Shown here: piece after piece, positions 9,318 through 16,755 of the stretch
How the letters are laid out: the number at the start of each line of letters is the position of its first letter
How positions within the stretch are numbered: the stretch's first letter is position 1
From: Paraburkholderia xenovorans LB400
Lineage (GTDB): Bacteria > Pseudomonadota > Gammaproteobacteria > Burkholderiales > Burkholderiaceae
Direction of reading: 5' to 3'
Assembly: GCF_000013645.1 (NCBI RefSeq)
Contig: NC_007952.1
Location: 2,790,001 to 2,854,000 of the forward strand
Length of the DNA: 64,000 nucleotides
Notes under the pieces: generated by a model
Told to the model about the DNA's origin: nothing
Database searches by the model: none
The model's input: only the letters and a program-made list of their open reading frames with translations
Program-made: the position numbers and the translations under genes

Positions 9318-10427
9318 CTACTTCTTTGCTACAGGCGCCGGCAGGGACAGCAACGTATCCGTCATCGTGTCGGCGAGCCGCAATGCGGACATCGGCCCGC
9401 CGAAACCCCAGATATTCCGTTCGACAAGCCCGACTCGCCCCGAACTGCGAGCGGGCACGAAACGCCAGATCGGCGAATCGAGTTTGGTGGCGAGCGGAAC
9501 GTCCTTGTCCGTCGCGCTGACGAACAGCACGGTCAGCTTCGGCTTCTTCAACAGATCTTCAGAACTCACGTAGGCCGTGCCTTCTCGAGTCGCTTCTGCC
9601 GGCCACAGGTTGAGCCCGAGCGCATGCGCGACACCCGCCGCCGTGCTGTTGCCGGTGAATGCCCAGTAGCGGTCCGGCAAACCCAATTCCTGCAGCCACG
9701 CGACCTGTTCGCCGCGGCGGCCCGCTTCGGCCAGGCGCTGGGCATTGCGGGCGAAACCTGCATCGACTTTGGCCTCGACGGCATTTGCCGCCTCTTCGCG
9801 TCCCGTCAGGCAGCCGATGGTGCGCAGAATCTTGCGGCTCCAATCGAGTTGCGTGACGTGGGCGCCGTCTTCGGTAAAGTTCGGGCCGTATTTGAATAGC
9901 ACGGTCGGCGCAATGCGTTCGAGCGCCGCAAAAATCGGCGCATGCCGCAAGCCGACGCCGAGAATCAGATCGGGCCTCGTCGCCGCGATCGCTTCGAGAC
10001 TCGGTTCCTGCCGCGTGCCGACGTCGGGCACCGACGCGAGACGCGCGTTGTCGTAGCCGATCCACACCGGGTAATACTCGGGATCGGCCATGCCGACCGG
10101 CGTGAGGCCGACCGCAGCGAGGTCTTCGGCGAACATGAATTCGAGCACGACGATGCGCCTGGGCCGTGCGGGTAGCGATGAACTCGCTTGCGAGACGATC
10201 GGGTTGTCCGCGAGCGGTGTGCAGGTTTGCTGCTGCGCTTGCGTGATGCCGGCGCGAGATGGATTACTTGTGCCCGCTGCGGGTGCAACGCTTTGACTGC
10301 CTTGCGCGAATGCATACGAACCGGAGAAAACCGTGGCCGCCAGCGCAGCGCTAACGCAAAGCTGCCTGAAACAAGGGGTTTTGTTGGTTCGGCGCGACTG
10401 TGGCGCCGATATTGGTAATCTCGTCAT
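9318..10427 (-). CDS. orbB: Periplasmic iron-siderophore binding protein of an ABC importer
   Basis: Captures the ferric siderophore in the periplasm and delivers it to the neighbouring permease. The chosen start (ATG 10427) overlaps the stop of the FhuF-like gene by ATGA. It gives an N-terminus with basic residues and a hydrophobic stretch ending in SYAFA, a good signal peptide. The mature part has the type III binding-protein pattern: RPRRIVVLEF, EDLAAVGLTPVG, EPSLEAIAATRPDLILG, then a second lobe. A longer ORF upstream to 10493 would bury the signal peptide. It is the last gene of the coupled orbH-G-C-D-F-B series. Length (369 aa) fits the family. Confidence 0.88.
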   Translation of the reverse strand: MTRLPISAPQSRRTNKTPCFRQLCVSAALAATVFSGSYAFAQGSQSVAPAAGTSNPSRAGITQAQQQTCTPLADNPIVSQASSSLPARPRRIVVLEFMFAEDLAAVGLTPVGMADPEYYPVWIGYDNARLASVPDVGTRQEPSLEAIAATRPDLILGVGLRHAPIFAALERIAPTVLFKYGPNFTEDGAHVTQLDWSRKILRTIGCLTGREEAANAVEAKVDAGFARNAQRLAEAGRRGEQVAWLQELGLPDRYWAFTGNSTAAGVAHALGLNLWPAEATREGTAYVSSEDLLKKPKLTVLFVSATDKDVPLATKLDSPIWRFVPARSSGRVGLVERNIWGFGGPMSALRLADTMTDTLLSLPAPVAKK

Positions 10428-11242
10428 TGCGACGCGGCCTGCAATGCGATTTCCGCATCGCTCATCGTCAATAGCAGGGGGCAGCGTCCACACAGTTGCG
10501 TCTCTCCGGGAATTTCATAACGTACGCAGCACACGCGCCGTGCGCTGAAAGGGTTCGGCAGGCTCGCGGCGCGCGGCTTCGCCTGGCGCACCGGCAGACG
10601 TAGCGGATTGGCCTCGCCGTTGGCGGCGAGCGGGCCGAACAGCCACGCGATGTCTTCGCTCAGATCGAATTGCGGTGCGCATTGTTCGAACAGGTAATCC
10701 AGCAGATTGCCGGCGTTGCTCCACAACACGCGCGGCGCGATTCGGGTCATCGTGCACAGCATCTCGATCACCGCATTCAGGTGTTCGACGAGCGGTGCAT
10801 AGCGGCGTGCCGGGTCGCATTCGACCGGCTGCAATGCATCGCGCGCGAAATATGCGGCAATAGGAAGACCGTCGCGCAGCACGATATGCGTGTTATCCGG
10901 CGACATGGCAAGCGGACGGCGCAGCAACGCTGCAGCGACGAATCCGGCGGTCGCCGTGAAGCCGAAGTAGTACTTGGTCCATTGCGACAGCAATGCGCGT
11001 GCATGCGTTTCGCGCTCGCCGCCGTAGAGCGTGACCATCGCATCGAGCAATTCGGTGCGACGGCCGGCCAGTTCGCTGACGGGAATCACGGCTAGCGAGG
11101 CAGTCCGGTCATCGGCGAGAGCGGGTTCCTCGACCGGGTTCGGCGTGCCGAGCCACACGTGTTCGAGATAATGCGCGATCGACTCCGGCGCAAAACCCGC
11201 GAAGCATTGCGCTCGCTCGTCGTCGTGGTCGGGTTGCCGCAT
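10424..11242 (-). CDS. orbF: FhuF-like [2Fe-2S] ferric-siderophore reductase
   Basis: Probably reduces iron in the imported ferric siderophore in the cytoplasm so it can be released. The C-terminus carries the family's four-cysteine cluster: Cys-Cys, ten residues, then Cys-x2-Cys (CCVRYEIPG followed by TQLCGRCPLL). The middle contains the FhuF-type KYYFGFTATAGFVAAAL segment. ATG 11242 overlaps the permease stop in a TGATG arrangement; GTG 11245 is an alternative. The downstream binding-protein gene overlaps by 4 bases, so translation is likely coupled. The orbF name follows the Burkholderia ornibactin locus as I recall it; function is well supported by the cysteine motif. Confidence 0.86.
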   Translation of the reverse strand: MRQPDHDDERAQCFAGFAPESIAHYLEHVWLGTPNPVEEPALADDRTASLAVIPVSELAGRRTELLDAMVTLYGGERETHARALLSQWTKYYFGFTATAGFVAAALLRRPLAMSPDNTHIVLRDGLPIAAYFARDALQPVECDPARRYAPLVEHLNAVIEMLCTMTRIAPRVLWSNAGNLLDYLFEQCAPQFDLSEDIAWLFGPLAANGEANPLRLPVRQAKPRAASLPNPFSARRVCCVRYEIPGETQLCGRCPLLLTMSDAEIALQAASQ

Positions 11243-13356
11243 CACCGTTTGCCCCGCTTCTCGCGCCGAGCCTCCACGATCAGCAGTGCCAGCAGATAGG
11301 GCGCGCCGATCAGCGCGGTCAGCACGCCAGCCGGAATCTCACGTGGCGCCAGCAACGTGCGCGCCGCGATATCGGCCACCACCAGCACCAGCGCTCCGCA
11401 CGCCGCCGCCAGCCACAAACGCGTGCGATGAGCACGCGCACCGAGCATCGACGCCAGATGCGGCGCCATCAAACCGATAAAACCGACCGGCCCCACCGCC
11501 GCCACCGCGGCGCACGCAGCCAGCGTCGCTACCGTCAGCACCAGCGGACGCAACACGCCGATCGGCAAACCCAGCGAGGCGGCCTGGTCGTCGCCCAGGG
11601 CAAGCAGATCGAGCGGCCGCGCGAGCAACGCGAACACCGGCACGGCCAGCACGCACCACGGCAGCAGCGTCGCCACTTCGCCCCAACTGCGCCCATAGGT
11701 ACCGCCGACCAGCCACACCACGAAGCGCGCGGGCTGCACGCTTTGCTGGGTGATGAGCCATTGCGACAGGGTCGTCCACAGCGTGCCGATCACGATGCCC
11801 GTCAGCGCAACCGCGAGCGGCGCATAGCGATGGCGGCGATTCAGAAGGAGCGTCAGGGCCAATGTGATGCCGCCGCCCGCGAGCGAAGCGGCGGCCAGGG
11901 TCGAATGTGCGGCGAGCGGCCACATCACGAGTGCCGCGAGTGTCGCGAGGCCCGCGCCTTGCGTCACGCCCAGCACTTCCGGACCCGCGAGCGGATTGCG
12001 CACGATGCTTTGCATCAGCACCCCGCTCGCGGCGAGCAATGCGCCCGCCAGCAGAGCGCAAATGAGGCGCGGCAGACGCAGATCGAGCAGCATTCCCGCA
12101 AGCTCGTCGCGGTGATCGAATGCGGCGAGCCAGCGCTGCACGCCGATCGTCGTCGGACCGAACGAGGCGCCCGCGCACACGATCACGATACCGAGCAGCA
12201 CCAGCGCGCTTGCCGTCAGCGGCCAGGGCCACGCGCCCACCATGCGCACGAAGCGCGAGCCCGCGCGCGCAGCAGCTCGCTCCTGGCCGGCGTGCAACGC
12301 GCCCGACCATGCGGCGCCGCTGCGGATCATCGCGAGCATCAGCGGTGTGCCGACGAAGGCAATCGCCACGCCGGTCGAAAGTGTCGCGTCGAGATCGAGC
12401 GCCTGCACGGCACTGTCGGTGACGAGCACCAGCGCGCCGCCGACGAGCGCCGACAAGGGCACGAGCGCGGCCAGCCGCGATGCCTTCGCGCCGCGCATCT
12501 GACGCAGCAGGTTCGGTGCGATCAGGCCGACATACGAGAGCGGCCCAGCCACACTCACAGCGACGCTCGCGAAGCCCACCGCCACCACCATCGCCGCGAG
12601 CCGCGTGGCATCCACACGAACGCCGGCCGCCGCTGCGGCGTCGTCGCCGAGCGCGAGCGGATCGAGCGGGCGAATCACGAAGGGCAACGCGACCAGCGGC
12701 AACACGAGCCACGACGCGGCGGTCTTCAAGCCGGCCGCGCCGGGTTGATAAAGACTGCCGCTCGCCCACAACGACACACCGACGATGCTCTGCTCGAAGA
12801 ACGCGAGAATCAGCGTGGTCAGCGCGGAAAACAGCAGCATGCAAACGCTGCCAGCGAGGATGAGCCGCAACGGCGTCGCGCGCCAGCCGCCGGCGGCCGC
12901 GGCCACGCACGCTGCCGCGCCGAGACCGCACGCGAACAGCAGCGGCACGGACGCGACGCCGGCCAGCGAAGGCACCAGCATCGCGGCAAGCAACCCGAGC
13001 TGCGCGCCGCCGGTAATGCCGAGCAGATCCGGCGAAGCCAAAGGATTGCGCGTCAGCGACTGGAATAAGGTGCCGGCCACCGCGAGGCAGGCGCCCGCCA
13101 CCAATGCCGCCAGAATGCGCGGCACGCTCAGGTCGAAGAGCAGAATGCCGGCGAGCTGCGCGGCGTCGCTGCGTGCGGGCGCGGCGAGCCAGGTGCGAAC
13201 ACCGGGTGCAAGACGCAGCATGGCTACGACCACGATCAACGCCGACAGCGCGGCGCCGATTGTCGTAACGCGGCTTTCGACCGGCGCACGGTAGCTGTCG
13301 CTGTCCACCGACGGTGCATTACGGCGCAGGCGTTTGCGCGCTGCAAGCGTCGTCAT
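11242..13356 (-). CDS. orbD: FhuB-type double permease for ferric siderophore uptake
   Basis: Inner-membrane channel of the ABC importer. At 704 aa it is about twice the length of a single FecCD permease and contains two homologous halves: residues about 30-360 and 370-700. Both have PRILAALVAGACLAVAGTLFQ-type and NPLASPDLLG / NPLAGPEVLG motifs typical of FecCD proteins, and both contain GPLSYVGL / GPVGFIGL loops that contact the ATPase. Such a fused pair removes the need for a second permease gene, as in FhuB. It overlaps the ATPase gene (ATGA) and the reductase gene (TGATG). Assignment is firm. Confidence 0.93.
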   Translation of the reverse strand: MTTLAARKRLRRNAPSVDSDSYRAPVESRVTTIGAALSALIVVVAMLRLAPGVRTWLAAPARSDAAQLAGILLFDLSVPRILAALVAGACLAVAGTLFQSLTRNPLASPDLLGITGGAQLGLLAAMLVPSLAGVASVPLLFACGLGAAACVAAAAGGWRATPLRLILAGSVCMLLFSALTTLILAFFEQSIVGVSLWASGSLYQPGAAGLKTAASWLVLPLVALPFVIRPLDPLALGDDAAAAAGVRVDATRLAAMVVAVGFASVAVSVAGPLSYVGLIAPNLLRQMRGAKASRLAALVPLSALVGGALVLVTDSAVQALDLDATLSTGVAIAFVGTPLMLAMIRSGAAWSGALHAGQERAAARAGSRFVRMVGAWPWPLTASALVLLGIVIVCAGASFGPTTIGVQRWLAAFDHRDELAGMLLDLRLPRLICALLAGALLAASGVLMQSIVRNPLAGPEVLGVTQGAGLATLAALVMWPLAAHSTLAAASLAGGGITLALTLLLNRRHRYAPLAVALTGIVIGTLWTTLSQWLITQQSVQPARFVVWLVGGTYGRSWGEVATLLPWCVLAVPVFALLARPLDLLALGDDQAASLGLPIGVLRPLVLTVATLAACAAVAAVGPVGFIGLMAPHLASMLGARAHRTRLWLAAACGALVLVVADIAARTLLAPREIPAGVLTALIGAPYLLALLIVEARREKRGKR

Positions 13357-14219
13357 GCGGCGAGGTCCTTGCTCGTGGCTTCCTCGTGAAGCGAGGCGGC
13401 GGCAGTGTCGAGATCCACCGCGCCGCCTTCATAGGCCGGCACGCACATCGGCGCGCCTGTTTGCGGGTGCGCGATCTTGAGCATCGGCACGCCGAAGGTC
13501 TCGTTCAGGTGACGCGGGTCGAGCATCGCATCGGGCGAGCCTTGCGCGACGATGCGGCCGGCGCGCATGAGCACAATGTCGTCGCTGTAGGCCGCTGCCT
13601 GGTTCAGGTCGTGCAGCACCCACACGATCGTGAGGCCGCGCTCACGATTCAGGCGCCGCAACTCGCGCAGTATGTCCAGTTGATGATGGATGTCGAGGTA
13701 GGTAGTCGGCTCGTCGAGCAGCACGATCGGCGCCTGCTGCGCGAGCGCCATTGCGATCCACGCGCGTTGCCGTTCGCCGCCCGAAAGCGCGGCCACGTCG
13801 CGCGCGGCGTCGGCGGCAAGGCCGCTGGTGGCGAGCGCTTCGTCGATTGCCGCATGGTCGGCGCGCGACAATCCGCGAAGCCAGCCGCCATGCGCGTAAC
13901 GACCGTACGCGACCAGTTCGCGCACGCTGAGTCCCGAAGGAATCTGGTTGAACTGCGCCAGCATGGTCAGCGTGCGCGCCAACACGCGCCGCCGGAGCGA
14001 AGCGAGCGGCACGCCGTTGACCTCGACGGTGCCGGACAGCGCCGGCTGCAAACCGGCGAGCGTGCGCAACAGCGTGCTTTTGCCGCAGCCGTTCGGTCCG
14101 CACAAGGCCGTGACGCGGCCGGCCGCGATGTTCAGGTTCAGACCGTGGAGCACGACGTGATCGCGATAGCCGACCGTCAGCGAATGCGCCGCGAGCGCCG
14201 CGCCCTGCGATTTCGTCAT
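13353..14219 (-). CDS. orbC: ATPase of the ferric siderophore ABC importer
   Basis: Powers uptake through the double permease. It has Walker A GPNGCGKST, Q-loop, signature LSGGERQRAWIAMAL and Walker B IVLLDEPTTYLD, with the switch His in VLHDLNQA. This is the FecE/FepC subfamily. Start ATG 14219 overlaps the hydroxylase stop (ATGA); a longer ORF to 14360 would read through the upstream gene. 288 aa is slightly long because of a C-terminal extension after the usual FGVP segment. It belongs to the overlapping orb operon. Confidence 0.93.
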   Translation of the reverse strand: MTKSQGAALAAHSLTVGYRDHVVLHGLNLNIAAGRVTALCGPNGCGKSTLLRTLAGLQPALSGTVEVNGVPLASLRRRVLARTLTMLAQFNQIPSGLSVRELVAYGRYAHGGWLRGLSRADHAAIDEALATSGLAADAARDVAALSGGERQRAWIAMALAQQAPIVLLDEPTTYLDIHHQLDILRELRRLNRERGLTIVWVLHDLNQAAAYSDDIVLMRAGRIVAQGSPDAMLDPRHLNETFGVPMLKIAHPQTGAPMCVPAYEGGAVDLDTAAASLHEEATSKDLAA

Positions 14220-15238
14220 GGCGCGGCCGTCCGTTTTTCGCCTTCGGCTTCGCTGTAGCTTCGCGCCATCGCCACCACGACCTTGCGCGGCCCTTCGAAC
14301 GGGTCGCGTGCATGTGCGCTCAGCATGTTGTCGAGCATCAGCACGTCGCCGGTCAGCCACGGAAACACGATACGCTGCTGATCGAGCACGCCGCGGATTT
14401 CCGCGAGCGCGTCCGCTTCGAGCGGTTCGCCGTCGCCGTAATAGACGTTGCGCGGCACGTTTTCGAGGCCGACCGAATCGATCAGCGCTTCCTGCATGTC
14501 TTCATCGAGCGACGAAAGGTGGAACAGGTTCGCCTGATTGAACCAGACGTGCTCGCCCGTGCGCGGATGGCGTGCCACCGCCTGGCAGCGTTCGCGCGTG
14601 CGCAGCAGCAGTTCGCCATCCTCGCTATCGCGCCATTCGCATTCGATGCCGCGCGCGCGGCAAATCCGCTCGACCGTGCGCGGGTCCGCCGAGCCGAACG
14701 CCTGCTCCCACGGCAGATCGAGCCCTTGCCCGAAGTTGCGTACGTACAGCAGCTCACGCTTCGCAAAGCGATCGACCAGCGCCGGATCAAGCGCACGGTA
14801 GATCGCGCGGCTATCGGCAATCGGCGTCGCGCCGCCTGAACGCGCGGCCAGTGCGCAGTGAAACCAGATACGTAACGGCCATTCTCGCGTGTACGATTGT
14901 TCGTTATGCAAAGGAATCGAGCGATGCGGCGGATATTCCGTCGAGGTATACACCGCGCCTTCCACCTGGCTGCGCGGCGTCGAGGCGAATTCGTAGCCGA
15001 TCAGCGGATGGCCGAACGAGCCCGCGAAGCTTTGAAACGCGTCGATCGAGGCTACATGGAAACCGGTGAACAGCACACCGCCCGCGCGTTCGAGCGTGTC
15101 GTCGACGATCGCGCGCAGCAGCGGTGCCGCTTCTTCCAATGAAATCGCCGCGCCCGCGCGCGGCGAGACGACAGTCGGCAGGCCTGGTTCGATCGCCAGA
15201 TCGGCGAGCGTGGGCTGCGGCGTCGAAAGCATGGTCAT
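14216..15238 (-). CDS. orbG: TauD/SyrP-like Fe(II)/2-oxoglutarate dioxygenase, probable Asp beta-hydroxylase
   Basis: Expected to hydroxylate the Asp residue activated by NRPS module 2, giving the bidentate beta-hydroxy-Asp ligand. The metal-binding triad can be seen as HNEQSY (His and acidic residue) and a distal His in DNMLSAHARDPF, followed by the 2-oxoglutarate-binding Arg in GPRKV. The N-terminal GGVLFTGFHV and PHRSIPLHNE segments match the SyrP/TauD family. ATG 15238 has AAAGGA eight bases upstream. It sits between the MbtH gene and the ATPase gene. The substrate is inferred from locus logic and the DLTKVGHVG pocket of module 2, not shown by the sequence alone. Confidence 0.88.
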   Translation of the reverse strand: MTMLSTPQPTLADLAIEPGLPTVVSPRAGAAISLEEAAPLLRAIVDDTLERAGGVLFTGFHVASIDAFQSFAGSFGHPLIGYEFASTPRSQVEGAVYTSTEYPPHRSIPLHNEQSYTREWPLRIWFHCALAARSGGATPIADSRAIYRALDPALVDRFAKRELLYVRNFGQGLDLPWEQAFGSADPRTVERICRARGIECEWRDSEDGELLLRTRERCQAVARHPRTGEHVWFNQANLFHLSSLDEDMQEALIDSVGLENVPRNVYYGDGEPLEADALAEIRGVLDQQRIVFPWLTGDVLMLDNMLSAHARDPFEGPRKVVVAMARSYSEAEGEKRTAAP

Positions 15239-15310
15239 ACTCTGAATCCTTTTGCTGAAGCGGCGTGGCCGGGCGCATGCCCGAGCCCGCCGGATTGCAC
15301 GGCGCGCGCT

Positions 15311-15550
15311 TCAGGCCGCGCCGTCCATATGCCGGCGCAAGCTGGCCGGGCGCATATCGGTCCAGACAGTCTCGATGTGCGCGAGACATTCGGCCTTCGG
15401 GCCGCGCACGCCCACTTCGCGCCAGCCGGCCGGCACGTCGCGGAAGGACGGCCAGATCGAGTACTGCTCTTCGTCGTTGATGACGACCGTGTAGGCGAGA
15501 TCGTCCGCCTCGCCGGCTGCCGTGCTGGAACTCTGCTGTGCTTGCGTCAT
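15311..15550 (-). CDS. orbH: MbtH-like NRPS accessory protein
   Basis: Small cytoplasmic partner that binds and stabilises adenylation domains. The conserved family features are visible: NDEEQYSIWP near residue 30, then PAGW, and a C-terminal ETVWTDMRPASLRR. At 79 aa the start at ATG 15550 gives the usual length. An in-frame extension to 15628 lacks family resemblance and would overlap the promoter region. It is the first gene of the operon transcribed from the OrbS-type promoter at 15655-15681. Confidence 0.9.
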   Translation of the reverse strand: MTQAQQSSSTAAGEADDLAYTVVINDEEQYSIWPSFRDVPAGWREVGVRGPKAECLAHIETVWTDMRPASLRRHMDGAA

Positions 15551-15654
15551 GATGAAAGGCTCTGTCGATGAAAGGTCAGGAAGCGCCGGGACAGCGCGCT
15601 CGCCTGTCCGGCACGGCGGCGCCCGCATTCCGCGCGCACCGCTTCTATTCAGTT

Positions 15655-15681
15655 GACGTTTGATGCGCGCGCTTTTTTACC
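15655..15681 (-). promoter_or_regulatory. OrbS/PvdS-type ECF promoter for the orbH operon, overlapping the orbS stop codon
   Basis: Minus-strand GGTAAAA (15681-15675), 16-base spacer, CGTC (15658-15655). The TAA stop of the sigma-factor gene (15679-15677) lies inside the -35 block. Spacing is identical to the two promoters near 7.3 kb. Confidence 0.75.
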
Positions 15682-16348
15682 GCCGGCGCGCGCGGCCGTT
15701 GCAGAACGCGGGACCGGCGACGCCACGATTGCGGGCGTCGAGGCAATCGGCGCAATGCTTCTCGGCGTCGCGCACCATGAAGTGCACCAGCGTTTGCGAG
15801 ACGTCGAGCGCGCGTGCCGTGCTTTGCAGCGTTTCCTCGCGCAGCCGCACCATTTCGAATGCGGCGCGGCTGCGCGGCGGCAACTGGTCGAGCGCGTTGT
15901 AGACGTGCCGGAGCGTATCCCGCACGAGCAGCGCGGCTTCCGGCGAAGGTTCCGGCGACGGCACGTGCAGGCCGTCGTCTTCGTCGGCGTGATAGGTGTT
16001 TTCCAGGCTCTGGCGGCGAAAGGCGTCGATCGACGCGTTGCGCACCATGCGTGTCACGTACGCGACCGGTTGACGCACCGCGTCCTGATCCGGAAAGTCG
16101 ATCAGCTTGATGAAGACGTCGTGCACCACGTCTTCCGCGAGGCTCGCGCAACCCACGAAACCGCGCGCCAGATTGACGAGCATCGGGCGGTTGTCGATCA
16201 GCACGTCGAGCAGCGTGCCCTTCTCCCAATCGACCGGACGCGAGTCGGCGCGAGCGCGCCGCGAAACGGGTGGACAAGCGCCGCCGGTGCTGAGAACCGA
16301 TATCGGCATCGCTGTTGAAGGCTCTCGCCGGACGAGCACCTCAGCCAT
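15677..16348 (-). CDS. orbS: ECF sigma factor of the iron-starvation type
   Basis: Directs RNA polymerase to the siderophore promoters. It carries region 2 (DNRPMLVNLARGFVGC, SLAEDVVHDVFIKL, VTRMVRNASIDAFRR) and region 4 (LDQLPPRSRAAFEMVRLREETLQSTARAL with an HTH). The start was placed at ATG 16348 because GGAGCG precedes it; in-frame starts at 16405 and 16411 fall inside the Fur-like site. 223 aa fits the FecI/PvdS group. Its target boxes GGTAAA-N17-CGTC occur three times in the locus. The C-terminus has a short Cys- and Arg-rich tail (CADCLDARNRG). Recognised with confidence as the OrbS-type regulator; name by synteny. Confidence 0.92.
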   Translation of the reverse strand: MAEVLVRREPSTAMPISVLSTGGACPPVSRRARADSRPVDWEKGTLLDVLIDNRPMLVNLARGFVGCASLAEDVVHDVFIKLIDFPDQDAVRQPVAYVTRMVRNASIDAFRRQSLENTYHADEDDGLHVPSPEPSPEAALLVRDTLRHVYNALDQLPPRSRAAFEMVRLREETLQSTARALDVSQTLVHFMVRDAEKHCADCLDARNRGVAGPAFCNGRARRR

Positions 16349-16394
16349 AGATTCGCTCCGCTTTCTCAAAGGACAGGGCGCCAATTTAACGCAA

Positions 16395-16413
16395 ACGCGA
16401 ATCATTCTCAATC
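16395..16413 (-). promoter_or_regulatory. Fur-like operator upstream of orbS
   Basis: The minus strand reads GATTGAGAATGATTCGCGT, which resembles the A/T-rich GATAAT-type Fur repeats, especially the GAGAATGATTC core. It lies 47-65 bases upstream of the orbS start, where the sigma-70 promoter is expected. Iron repression of orbS is known in B. cenocepacia; here it is inferred. Confidence 0.6.
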
Positions 16414-16547
16414 AAGATTTGGAATAACCTTACAATTTCCAATAGCTTTGTCTGATGATTCGGAAGGCATAGCAGAGGGCTCCGCATGCCGGGTGGTTGT
16501 GACGGCGCCGGGTGGTTGTTATGTGTGGATCGACGCAGGCTTTGCGG

Positions 16548-16573
16548 TGTTACGTTGGGCTCCGGCGTTACGT
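16548..16573 (+). promoter_or_regulatory. CGTTACGT repeat pair, candidate enhancer (UAS) 1
   Basis: TGTTACGT at 16548-16555 and CGTTACGT at 16566-16573, two direct copies 18 bp apart. The proximal end is 131 bp upstream of the -24 GG of the sigma-54 element at 16702. The same motif lies at about the same distance from three other sigma-54 elements in the window. An AT-rich stretch (16620-16690) lies between, which could be bent. Confidence 0.5.
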
Positions 16574-16701
16574 AGCACGCGAATGGAACATGGCCTCTAC
16601 CCTCATGGCAAAATTGCTGTTTTGTCGTTGTAAATTTAATTTACTGACAATTCATTAGTTAAATATGCGATTTAATCTCATTATCTCGTCATAACCTGCG
16701 T

Positions 16702-16718
16702 TTGGCGTGCAACTTGCA
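16702..16718 (+). promoter_or_regulatory. Sigma-54 promoter of the GTS-repeat lipoprotein
   Basis: TTGGCGTGCAACTTGCA has GG (16704-16705) and GC (16716-16717) separated by exactly 10 bases and matches the TTGGCACG-N4-TTGCA consensus almost fully. Transcription would begin near 16729, about 26 bases before the ATG. Confidence 0.8.
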
Positions 16719-16755
16719 TTGACGTCCCCGTCAATAGTCGTTCAACGGGGACAAC

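Noticed and set aside
11428..13068. 546-aa plus-strand ORF
   Set aside because: Opposite the FecCD double permease; Arg/His/Gln-rich and featureless.
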